The translations under genes were made by a program, and so were the position numbers. From Candidatus Methylophosphatis roskildensis (lineage in GTDB: Bacteria; Pseudomonadota; Gammaproteobacteria; Burkholderiales; Rhodocyclaceae), in the NCBI GenBank assembly GCA_016708905.1, contig JADJEV010000003.1, forward strand, positions 806,001-870,000: a DNA stretch of 64,000 bases, read 5' to 3'. Below, in pieces: positions 36,149 through 42,582 of the stretch; positions within the stretch are counted from its first letter, which is position 1; every line of letters starts with the position of its first letter. The notes under the pieces are model-generated. The model ran no database searches. It was given only the letters and a program-made list of their open reading frames with translations, and was not told the DNA's origin.

Positions 36149-36243
36149 AACGCGCACCCAACGCGCACCCAACGGGGCTCCCCATTTCATCGTTTGCCAC
36201 GATCCGTCTTTGCACTCCCAATTAACGCACGTTCAACGCGCGT
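36149..36243. repeat. AACGCGC direct repeats upstream of the ParM gene
   Basis: AACGCGCACCC occurs twice in perfect tandem (36149-36170), followed by a degenerate third unit, then AACGCACGT and AACGCGCGT at 36224-36243. Such iteron-like arrays commonly bind the adaptor of a partition system; they lie just before the promoter element of the actin-like gene. Confidence 0.45.
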
Positions 36244-36246
36244 CGA

Positions 36247-36286
36247 GGGCTAACCTCGAAAACCGCGTTTTTTAGGGGGTATTTCG
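36247..36286 (+). promoter_or_regulatory. Shared 40-bp promoter-like element, copy 3
   Basis: Reads rightward as GGGCTAACCT, CGAAAACC, sixteen bases, ATTTC and ends 62 bases before the ParM start. Gapless alignment with the other copies; the spacer has T6 where copies 1 and 2 have A6. Confidence 0.7.
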
Positions 36287-36347
36287 CCTGGCGCGAGGCC
36301 CCAAAGGGGGGTTACGTTGTCCTCAACGCATGTGAAGGAGAGGACAA

Positions 36348-37403
36348 ATGGCGCACAACGGAACAAGCGACGCAATCGCCCGCGCGATCGATGTCGGGTA
36401 TGGCAACACCAAGTACACCTTCCGCGACGCCCAGGGCAACGTGAGATGCGGGATTTTCCCGTCGATCACCAATTGGAGCACGGCGGACCAATCCAAGGCG
36501 GTGATCGGAGACCGGAGGGAGACCGTCGTCCTACGTGTCGGCAGGATGTATCACGAGGTGGGACCGGACATCGCGGCCGCACGTGGCCGGTACCGCGCCT
36601 CGAACATGCACGACGGCTATGTCGAGACGCCGGAATACCAAGCGCTGGTCAAAGGCGCCCTGCACTACATCGGTGAGGACCGGCTCGACGTTCTGGTGCT
36701 TGGCCTTCCCGTTCGCCATTTGATTGCCAAACGCGCATCGCTCGAACGTGCCTGGGAAGGGGAACACGAACTGGCCAACGGCAAGACGGTGATCGTCGCC
36801 AAGGTGCGCGTCTTCGCTCAACCGCAAGGCGCGCTCGCCTGCTTCAGCGCCACCACGGGAAACAAGTCCGTCACACGGGGCGACCTGAATCTGGTCATCG
36901 ATCCGGGGCAAAGAACCTTCGACTGGCTGGTGAGCCGCGGCATGGCCTTGGTCCAGCAACAGAGCTCCTCGACCGACCGGGGGATGTTCGACATCGTCCG
37001 CACGATCGCCGAGATGATCTCAACCGATCTCGGGGAGGACTACCAGGACTTCGAGGCGATCGACAAGGCGATCCGATCCAGAAAGCCGATGACGCTTTAT
37101 CAGCAGCCGTACGACATCAAGCGCTTCAAGCCGATCGTCGAGCAAGTCACCCGGGAGGCGGTAGCGCGTCTGCTGGAAAATGTCCGCGACGTCGCCTCGA
37201 TACAGAACATCCTGCTGGTCGGCGGCGCCGCCGAAGTGTTCAAGCCAGCCGTCAAGGAGGCCTTCCGCAAACACCGGATCACGGATATCGATGAGCCGGT
37301 CTTTGCCAACGTCCGCGGTTTTCAGGTGATCGCCGACGAATTGCTGGCAAGACGGCGATCGAACCCGGCGCCCGCCCAGCCTGTCGACGCGGGGGCGGTA
37401 TGA
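36348..37403 (+). CDS. Actin-like ATPase, ParM/PRTRC-D type
   Basis: 351 residues, ATG with GAAGGAGAGGA upstream. Actin-fold phosphate and adenosine motifs are visible: DVGYGNTKYTF (phosphate 1), VIDPGQRTFDW (phosphate 2) and ILLVGGAAEVF (adenosine). Family members polymerise to push plasmid copies apart or belong to PRTRC systems. The overlap with the next gene (ATGA) and the repeats upstream support a partition or maintenance operon. The adaptor protein that would bind the repeats is not identified. Confidence 0.85.
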   Translation: MAHNGTSDAIARAIDVGYGNTKYTFRDAQGNVRCGIFPSITNWSTADQSKAVIGDRRETVVLRVGRMYHEVGPDIAAARGRYRASNMHDGYVETPEYQALVKGALHYIGEDRLDVLVLGLPVRHLIAKRASLERAWEGEHELANGKTVIVAKVRVFAQPQGALACFSATTGNKSVTRGDLNLVIDPGQRTFDWLVSRGMALVQQQSSSTDRGMFDIVRTIAEMISTDLGEDYQDFEAIDKAIRSRKPMTLYQQPYDIKRFKPIVEQVTREAVARLLENVRDVASIQNILLVGGAAEVFKPAVKEAFRKHRITDIDEPVFANVRGFQVIADELLARRRSNPAPAQPVDAGAV

Positions 37404-37698
37404 GCGAAGGCGACGAAGAACTTCTCATTTCCTACCGGCTTCGCCGCGACGAATTTCCGCAACTCTTCGCCAACCTCGCGGCGATCCCGAAGGGCCCGCC
37501 CAGGGCGGCCCGTCTGAAAGCACTCGTAACGCAGGGATTCGCCGCGGAACAGAAGATCGCAGAGCCAAGCGACGAGTCGGCGATCGGGACGGCCTGCCCA
37601 CCGCAGCTCGAACGCACCTTCATGGACGACCTGCTCGACGGAAAGACGGAAGAGGACGCACCGGCGGGTCCAAACCTAGGCGGAGGAAGTTGGGGTGA
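37400..37698 (+). CDS. Small acidic protein of the ParM operon, end uncertain
   Basis: Starts by ATGA overlap with the ParM gene. About 98 residues are credible (SYRLRRDEFPQLFANLAAI, then an acidic tail). The literal frame has no stop until 38137 and would overlap the next gene by some 440 bases, which is implausible. One extra G in the GGGG at 37692-37695 would end it at the TGA of 37696-37698, overlapping the GTG start of the next gene. By position it could be the ParR-like adaptor, but I see no ribbon-helix-helix pattern. Confidence 0.5.
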
Positions 37699-38180
37699 GA
37701 CCGACAAAGGAAGACCGTCGCACCCGATCGAGCGTTTCGGCCTCCGAACTGGCACAAATGGGCGTATGCGAAAAGCGCATGCGCTTCGAGGCGACCCTCG
37801 GAAAACGTCGAACCTCGGCGCAGGATCAGGACTCCGAACGAGGAATCACCCGGCACGGGCGATTCCATCAAGACGCCGTGCGACGGGGCCCTGGCGTGCA
37901 AACGTCCGAACCCCAGCCGAGCCGATGCTTCGTGGCCACGGTTGTCTTCGGCGAATCGCCCGAGACCCGGACGCTGCGAGAATTCCGGGACACGGTATTG
38001 CAACGCCATTGGTTGGGACGAACCGCCATCGCAGTCTATTACGCGGTCGGGCCGGCCATCGCCGCGTTCCTCGCGGCTGGCCGGAGACGTCAGGCGATCG
38101 TGCGAGCAATTCTCGCGCCGCTGGTACGCAAGGTTGAGAAGGACCTGGCAGCCCGAAGAAACCGGGCGGATTCGCCATGA
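37695..38180 (+). CDS. CFI-box C-terminal domain protein
   Basis: 161 residues from a GTG preceded by GGAGGA. The first 75 residues are basic and polar; the C-terminal part is the CFI-box module, CFVATVVFGESPETRTLREF followed by VYYAVGPAIAAFL, a short hydrophobic helix and a basic end. This module is found at the C-termini of many unrelated bacterial proteins and its function is unknown. It stands between the ParM-like and nuclease genes, with ATGA coupling to the latter. Confidence 0.7.
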   Translation: MRPTKEDRRTRSSVSASELAQMGVCEKRMRFEATLGKRRTSAQDQDSERGITRHGRFHQDAVRRGPGVQTSEPQPSRCFVATVVFGESPETRTLREFRDTVLQRHWLGRTAIAVYYAVGPAIAAFLAAGRRRQAIVRAILAPLVRKVEKDLAARRNRADSP

Positions 38181-38695
38181 ACGCCACCTTTGCGCTTCTG
38201 GTCGCGTTCCTGGTCCTCGCGATCCTGGCCTACCGTCAACGTCATCGCCTGACGAGGCGCGAGGAGAATTGGGGCGGCGAGACCTTGCGAGGAAAGCGGC
38301 TGATCTTCTCGGAACAGCAGTTCCGGTCGCGCCGAACCGGCATCGTCGCGAAGATCGACCGCGGATATCTCGCGGACGGGTCGATTCAGCTACTGGAATT
38401 CAAGACCCGTCGGCGGCACCGGGTCTACCCGGCCGACATCATCGAGCTGTCCGCGCAACGGGTGGCGGTGCAAGACGACGACGGCCGGCGGGTGACCGAC
38501 GTCGGATACGTCCTGACAGAGAACGCACGGGACGGGAGCCGGCATCTGCACCAGGTTCGACTGCTGCCCGAGGATATCTTGCTCAGACTGCGGGATCGGC
38601 GGGCGATGATTCTCGGCGGACGGGTGCCCCCGCGAGAAGCCACTGCCCCGGGGTTGTGCAAGGGCTGCGCGTACAGGGTGGAATGCAAGGAGTAG
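38177..38695 (+). CDS. Membrane-anchored Cas4-like PD-(D/E)XK nuclease
   Basis: 172 residues. An N-terminal membrane helix (residues 4-19) is followed by the nuclease core: aspartate in AKIDRGYL and the E-x-K in QLLEFKTRRR, a later glutamine/tyrosine strand and QRVAVQ. The C-terminus has CKGCAYRVEC, three cysteines that resemble the iron-sulphur cluster cysteines of Cas4 and AddB proteins; the fourth, usually N-terminal, is not seen. Fourth gene of the ParM operon. A membrane-tethered exonuclease would suit processing of transferred DNA, which is inference. Confidence 0.78.
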   Translation: MNATFALLVAFLVLAILAYRQRHRLTRREENWGGETLRGKRLIFSEQQFRSRRTGIVAKIDRGYLADGSIQLLEFKTRRRHRVYPADIIELSAQRVAVQDDDGRRVTDVGYVLTENARDGSRHLHQVRLLPEDILLRLRDRRAMILGGRVPPREATAPGLCKGCAYRVECKE

Positions 38696-38704
38696 TAGCC
38701 GTCT

Positions 38705-39250
38705 TCAATCAAAAAGCGTCGCGAGTTTGCAGCTTAAGTCCAGGCTGACGAGTTCGAGCACGTTATCGCCTTCCAGGGTCAGCGGCTGGCCCCATCCGAC
38801 ACTTCTACGGCGGTGCAACTGGGCGGAGCGGGTTTGGGTGTCCAGTAGAAGATACTCTTGCAACGAGTCAATGGTGCAGTACTCCGCAAGCTTCTCCACG
38901 CGGTCGGTGTCGCCGGTAGATTCGGACAGCACCTCGGCAATGAATGTCGGGTAGCGCACGACCAGCGGATCCGCGTGGTCGCGCTCATCGCACGTAACCA
39001 TCACGTCGGGCAGGCGGCCGTTCTCCGCCACGCGCAGGCGGACGGTCTCTTGATACACCGCGCAGCGCGAACCGCTGAGGTGCGCCTCTAACGTTTTCGT
39101 AAGAGCGCGCGCAACGCGATAGTGCGATTTCGTCGCACCGACCATGGCACGCACTTCTCCACCGACGAACTCGTAGCGCCCGGGTTGCGCTGCGTCCCAT
39201 GCGCGGAATTCGTCGAATGTGCGCGGCAGCTTGATTTGTGGTTCGCCCAT
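38705..39250 (-). CDS. Uma2 family endonuclease-like protein (DUF820)
   Basis: 181 residues from the chosen ATG; an in-frame ATG 39 bases upstream is possible and neither has a good site. DUF820 features are present: RYEFVGGEVRAMVGATKSHY, LPDVMVTCDERDHADPLVV, FIAEVLSESTGDTDR and KLAEYCTIDSLQEYLLLDT, with the acidic and lysine residues of a PD-(D/E)XK-like core. Biological role unproven. Convergent with the nuclease gene and separated from it by nine bases. Confidence 0.88.
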   Translation of the reverse strand: MGEPQIKLPRTFDEFRAWDAAQPGRYEFVGGEVRAMVGATKSHYRVARALTKTLEAHLSGSRCAVYQETVRLRVAENGRLPDVMVTCDERDHADPLVVRYPTFIAEVLSESTGDTDRVEKLAEYCTIDSLQEYLLLDTQTRSAQLHRRRSVGWGQPLTLEGDNVLELVSLDLSCKLATLFD

Positions 39251-39329
39251 CGCGTTAGGATAGGTTTTGGCGCTGGAGGCGTCAATCATCGTTTCACCGC
39301 ATATTCTCATATTGGGCAATGGGCGAAGT

Positions 39330-39431
39330 CTACGTCGTACTGTCAGCAGCTTGCTCAACGTATTCAATGACGTCCGAGAAATCGGCTTTACCTGAGATGA
39401 ACAACGGAACCGCATGCTTAAAGATCGTCTT
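39330..39431 (-). pseudogene. Possible PIN-type toxin fragment
   Basis: About 33 codons reading KTIFKHAVPLFISGKADFSD, reminiscent of the GKADF(S/A)D segment of PIN-domain toxins, with no complete domain around it. A remnant at best. Confidence 0.25.
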
Positions 39432-39433
39432 TG

Positions 39434-39499
39434 TCACCAATCTGCCGCTCGTTCGATCCCGCGCTCTGCGCGAGGCATGATCCTGACGCCGAGCGTCAA
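39434..39499 (-). pseudogene. ParE toxin N-terminal remnant
   Basis: Directly after the antitoxin stop, 21 codons read MTLGVRIMPRAERGIERAAD and a tryptophan before a stop, matching the first strand and helix of ParE/RelE toxins (VRxTPRAERDIE). The rest of the toxin is missing. Confidence 0.5.
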
Positions 39500-39501
39500 G
39501 A

Positions 39502-39723
39502 TCAGCCGAAACGGCGCAGCCTCGCGAAGAACTCCTCGGCCGACACGCCTTCTTCTCGGTCGGCCTCGTCGAGGGCAGCAAGAAGCTCACCTTCCTCCTG
39601 GGGCGACAGCTTGACGACGGCTTCATCGCCCCGAGCGAGAATGGTTACCGCCGTTCCCTCCGGCAGAGAGAGATCTTCGACGACGACCTTGCCGTCAACG
39701 ACGGTGCCTGAAATGACTAGCAT
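39502..39723 (-). CDS. Antitoxin-like small protein
   Basis: 73 residues. MLVISGTVVDGKVVVEDLSL and GTAVTILAR form the N-terminal strand pattern of AbrB/AF2212-like antitoxins, and the C-terminal half is acidic and helical with EEGVSAEEFFARLRR, typical of ParD-type toxin-binding tails. It is followed at once by a ParE remnant, so it is an orphan antitoxin. No ribosome binding site is evident. Confidence 0.65.
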   Translation of the reverse strand: MLVISGTVVDGKVVVEDLSLPEGTAVTILARGDEAVVKLSPQEEGELLAALDEADREEGVSAEEFFARLRRFG

Positions 39724-39776
39724 GGGAGGATGGTACCCGCGCGCCCGGCGCGGGTGCAATCGGCTTCCAGTGCCGT

Positions 39777-40832
39777 TCACCGCAGCGACGGGCTCATGCT
39801 CCGTGCGATGACCTGCTCGATTGCACCGGAGACCCATGCAGACATCGACGACGACAGCATGCCAAAGGACGTCTCACGGGGACCAAAGTCGTAGGTTTTG
39901 AGGCCCCACGTCGACGACACGACGTCGTCGAGCGTACCGAGGGCATCGATCAGCCCCAGTTCCTTGGCCTCGATGCCACCCCAGACTTCGCCGGTACCGT
40001 AGTCGACGCCGGCCTTCAAGGCGCCGGCGCGGGCTTCCCGTAGATCCTTGACGAAGGCCGAACCCATCTGGTCCACCAGACGCTTGGCCTTGGCGTCCGC
40101 CTCGGGCGAGACCGCGGTGAACGGATTCATGAAGGCCTTGAGTTTTCCGGATGCGTAGACGCGCTGGGATACTTCGAGCCGCGCGATTGCCCGATCAAGC
40201 TGCCACGGCGCCATGATTGCGCCGATCGAGCCGACGAGGCTCATTCGCCCGGCGATCACCTTGTCGGTATGCATGGCGATCATGTAGCCGGCCGAGGCGC
40301 CCAGATTGCGAATAACCGAAACGACGGGCTTGTCATACTTGGCCTTCAGGGTTCGGACGGCCGAATAGATGCTCTCGGCTTCGGCAGGCGATCCGCCCGG
40401 GCTGTCGATCGACAGAACGACCGCCTTGACGTGGCTCGACGAGAATGCCTTTTCGAGCGATCGGATGACGTTCTCGGCCGATGCCGTCTTCTGCGGCCCG
40501 ATTTCGCCCTCGATACGGACGACGCCGACCACGTCAGCGAACGGCCCGAATCGGATACCCGACGAACTCAAGAAGAACACGAAGTACAGGACGCTGATGA
40601 GCACGGGCCCGCCGAAGAACAGCCCCTGAAAAAGCAGGCGCCAGCGGTGCTCCGACTGGCGCTCCTTGGCGGCACGCGCATGCTCATCCTGGAGCGCCTT
40701 TCGCTGCTCGCCCATCTCCTTGACGATCGCCAGCAAAGCTGGGGCGAGAGACTGCTCCGTGGAAGCGGCGCGCGTTCCGGGTTGCGGATCGGGGTGGGGT
40801 GTTCGTTGCTCAACGGGTTCGTTCTCGGACAT
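39777..40832 (-). CDS. S49 family peptidase (SppA-like), membrane-anchored
   Basis: 351 residues from the ATG behind GGAG, chosen over one 27 bases upstream. A polar N-terminus is followed by one membrane helix (FFGGPVLISVLYFVFFL). The S49 core has VLSIDSPGGSP, the nucleophile serine in NLGASAGYMIA near residue 177, and SLVGSIGAIM. Short, single-domain S49 peptidases are regular companions of F-type conjugation clusters; their role there is unclear. A shared promoter-like element lies 60 bases upstream. Confidence 0.9.
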   Translation of the reverse strand: MSENEPVEQRTPHPDPQPGTRAASTEQSLAPALLAIVKEMGEQRKALQDEHARAAKERQSEHRWRLLFQGLFFGGPVLISVLYFVFFLSSSGIRFGPFADVVGVVRIEGEIGPQKTASAENVIRSLEKAFSSSHVKAVVLSIDSPGGSPAEAESIYSAVRTLKAKYDKPVVSVIRNLGASAGYMIAMHTDKVIAGRMSLVGSIGAIMAPWQLDRAIARLEVSQRVYASGKLKAFMNPFTAVSPEADAKAKRLVDQMGSAFVKDLREARAGALKAGVDYGTGEVWGGIEAKELGLIDALGTLDDVVSSTWGLKTYDFGPRETSFGMLSSSMSAWVSGAIEQVIARSMSPSLR

Positions 40833-40891
40833 GGCGGCTCTCCGTATGGTCGGAGCCACAACGGTATTGCCCGCCTCCCAGAATGGCTAGG

Positions 40892-40931
40892 AGAAATGGG
40901 GCCCGAATTGAAGGGTTTTCGAGGCTAGCCT
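40892..40931 (-). promoter_or_regulatory. Shared 40-bp promoter-like element, copy 4
   Basis: Reads leftward as AGGCTAGCCT (a perfect 10-bp palindrome), CGAAAACC, sixteen bases, ATTTC, and ends 60 bases before the S49 peptidase start. This copy has the best dyad and lacks the A/T run in the spacer. Confidence 0.7.
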
Positions 40932-41002
40932 ATCAAGAGGCAGCATGCCGATTCGAACGCCGGCGCCGGGCGTCGATCCAGATTGCCCGCGATCCGAATT
41001 GC

Positions 41003-41323
41003 CTACCCCGGTGGCCGATGCCGCGCCCGACGTTGGTCCTCGGTGGCCAGGAGAACCTGAACCTTCACCAGGCAGACGGTTCCCCAGGCGCTGCCGGCGA
41101 TCACCGCCAGGTGGCCGAGATCGCCAATAGCGAGCAGCGCCGGCAAGAACAACAGCGTCGTCGAGCCGATGGAGACCCACTTTGCGCGTTGGGCGACAAA
41201 CCGGAAGTCCGGATCACTGAGTTTCAGGAGGCCGGGCCTGCCCCGCAACAGGACGAGCGCGAAAGAGAGCAGAGCCTGCAGAAGGGGGCGATCGGACAAC
41301 GACATCGGGGCGGAGGGCGGCAT
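41003..41323 (-). CDS. Small membrane protein, hypothetical
   Basis: Up to 106 residues; an internal ATG 18 bases downstream may be the true start. Two hydrophobic segments (PLLQALLSFALVLL and a longer one around STTLLFLPALLAIGDLGHLA) suggest an inner-membrane protein. Its upstream site is poor. It lies just upstream of the S49 gene's promoter element and reads the same way. No family recognised. Confidence 0.5.
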   Translation of the reverse strand: MPPSAPMSLSDRPLLQALLSFALVLLRGRPGLLKLSDPDFRFVAQRAKWVSIGSTTLLFLPALLAIGDLGHLAVIAGSAWGTVCLVKVQVLLATEDQRRARHRPPG

Positions 41324-41388
41324 TGCGCGATGCGATCGAACCTATCGAAGGGCACCGAATTGCTTGGAGGCAGGGACGGCCTGCGCCC

Positions 41389-42027
41389 CTACGGCAAACG
41401 GCCCTGACCGGCGCAGGGTCCCGGGAGTCCGAAGAGCACCCCTTTACCGATCCGTCCGCAGTCCGGCGCTCTGGAAGAAGATGGCGTGGCCCTGTCCGCG
41501 CTCGCGGTCGGCGCGGCCGGGGTATCCGGCGTCCGATTGCCCTCTTCCACCAGGGTGGCGGTGGGGATCTGCTTTTCTCGTTCCAGGTGCGCGGCCCGCG
41601 CCTCGTCCATCTTTGAAATGATGCACTTCGACTCAAACCCGACCGACGCCGCTCCGCTTATTGGCTCGACAAAATGCACCGGGCTACGGGAAATGCTCGA
41701 TACGCGACAGAACGATTTCGCCACGTCAGACAGAATCCGGTCGTCCATGGACAGTCGGCCATTCGAATGAAGAATAAGCTGCTGCCCATCATTGCAGTGG
41801 TCGAGGATTTGCTGAGCGCCCAGCCGGGTGTAGATCTCGGTCTCGTGCGGATTCTCTGACCAGACAAATGTGCGAGCACCGAGCAGGTTCGTCGTATTCC
41901 GCCCCATGTCGCATACCGAGTCGTCCGTGACGCAACCACGGGGACCGAGACACCAGGCCAGGGCAGATTCAGAGATCAGGCAGGCAAGAAGTACCGTGCA
42001 GGCGGCACCAAACAACTTCGGCTTCAT
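41389..42027 (-). CDS. Periplasmic hypothetical protein
   Basis: 212 residues from an ATG with GAGG six bases upstream. A signal peptide (KPKLFGAACTVLLACLISES, cleavage after ALA) is followed by a cysteine-containing mature part with six cysteines, suggesting disulfides, and a Pro/Ala/Ser-rich tail. It could be a substrate of the DsbC encoded in the secretion cluster. Function unknown. Confidence 0.65.
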   Translation of the reverse strand: MKPKLFGAACTVLLACLISESALAWCLGPRGCVTDDSVCDMGRNTTNLLGARTFVWSENPHETEIYTRLGAQQILDHCNDGQQLILHSNGRLSMDDRILSDVAKSFCRVSSISRSPVHFVEPISGAASVGFESKCIISKMDEARAAHLEREKQIPTATLVEEGNRTPDTPAAPTASADRATPSSSRAPDCGRIGKGVLFGLPGPCAGQGRLP

Positions 42028-42116
42028 GAAACACCTCGCTTCTCCGGCGGAGACTTGACAAGCGGCCACGATGGGATTATCAGTTTAGATATTGTGATCC
42101 CGATGTATCGTACGTC

Positions 42117-42509
42117 ATGCTAGACAAATCCAATAGAACTTGGAAGTACGCGGCCATGGTCGGCGGAGCCGTGCTCGCCCCGATGCTCTACCTGTTCGTC
42201 AATCAATGGAAAGGCGAGGGCCTTCCGCTCATGTGCTGGGCTGTCATAGGCGCGGCGGCCGGATGGGATTTGGCCAGGATGTTGCTTGGCGAGAAACTGG
42301 TCGGGAGGAAACGGCAACCTTTGTGGCATCAGCCCGCCGATGAATGGGTACTGTTCGACGACGCTGACGAGAAAAGCCGCGAATTCATGGAGCGCATGGA
42401 CCGAGAATTGAGTCACCATCTCGACGACATGAGAGAACGCGCACTCGAGAAATGTTTGCAGGACCACGAGTATTTCGATCGCGACGACAGATACCAAGCG
42501 CTGAGTTAA
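42117..42509 (+). CDS. Hypothetical inner-membrane protein
   Basis: 130 residues. Two membrane helices at residues 13-29 and 38-56, then a basic stretch and an acidic, helical cytoplasmic tail (EFMERMDRELSHHLDDMRER). Rightward, convergent with traG. No recognisable family; a role as entry-exclusion or regulatory membrane protein cannot be excluded. Confidence 0.6.
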   Translation: MLDKSNRTWKYAAMVGGAVLAPMLYLFVNQWKGEGLPLMCWAVIGAAAGWDLARMLLGEKLVGRKRQPLWHQPADEWVLFDDADEKSREFMERMDRELSHHLDDMRERALEKCLQDHEYFDRDDRYQALS

Positions 42510-42582
42510 ACGTAGTGTGGCCCACTACGTCGGTAGATGACAACCGCCCGTGTTCAACACCTACTCGAGCAAACACACCCAA

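Larger units (their letters stand above)
35250..36347. other. 1.1-kb gene-free interval upstream of the ParM operon
   Basis: No convincing gene on either strand. It contains the divergent leader of the recombinase gene, short GC hairpins, a cluster of AACGCGC-type repeats and, at its right end, a shared promoter-like element. This layout would suit a centromere-like or transfer-origin site, but no nick-site signature is recognisable. Confidence 0.45.

Noticed and set aside
36149..36243. CRISPR-like short repeats
   Set aside because: Units are 11 bases in tandem without spacers; iteron-like, not CRISPR.
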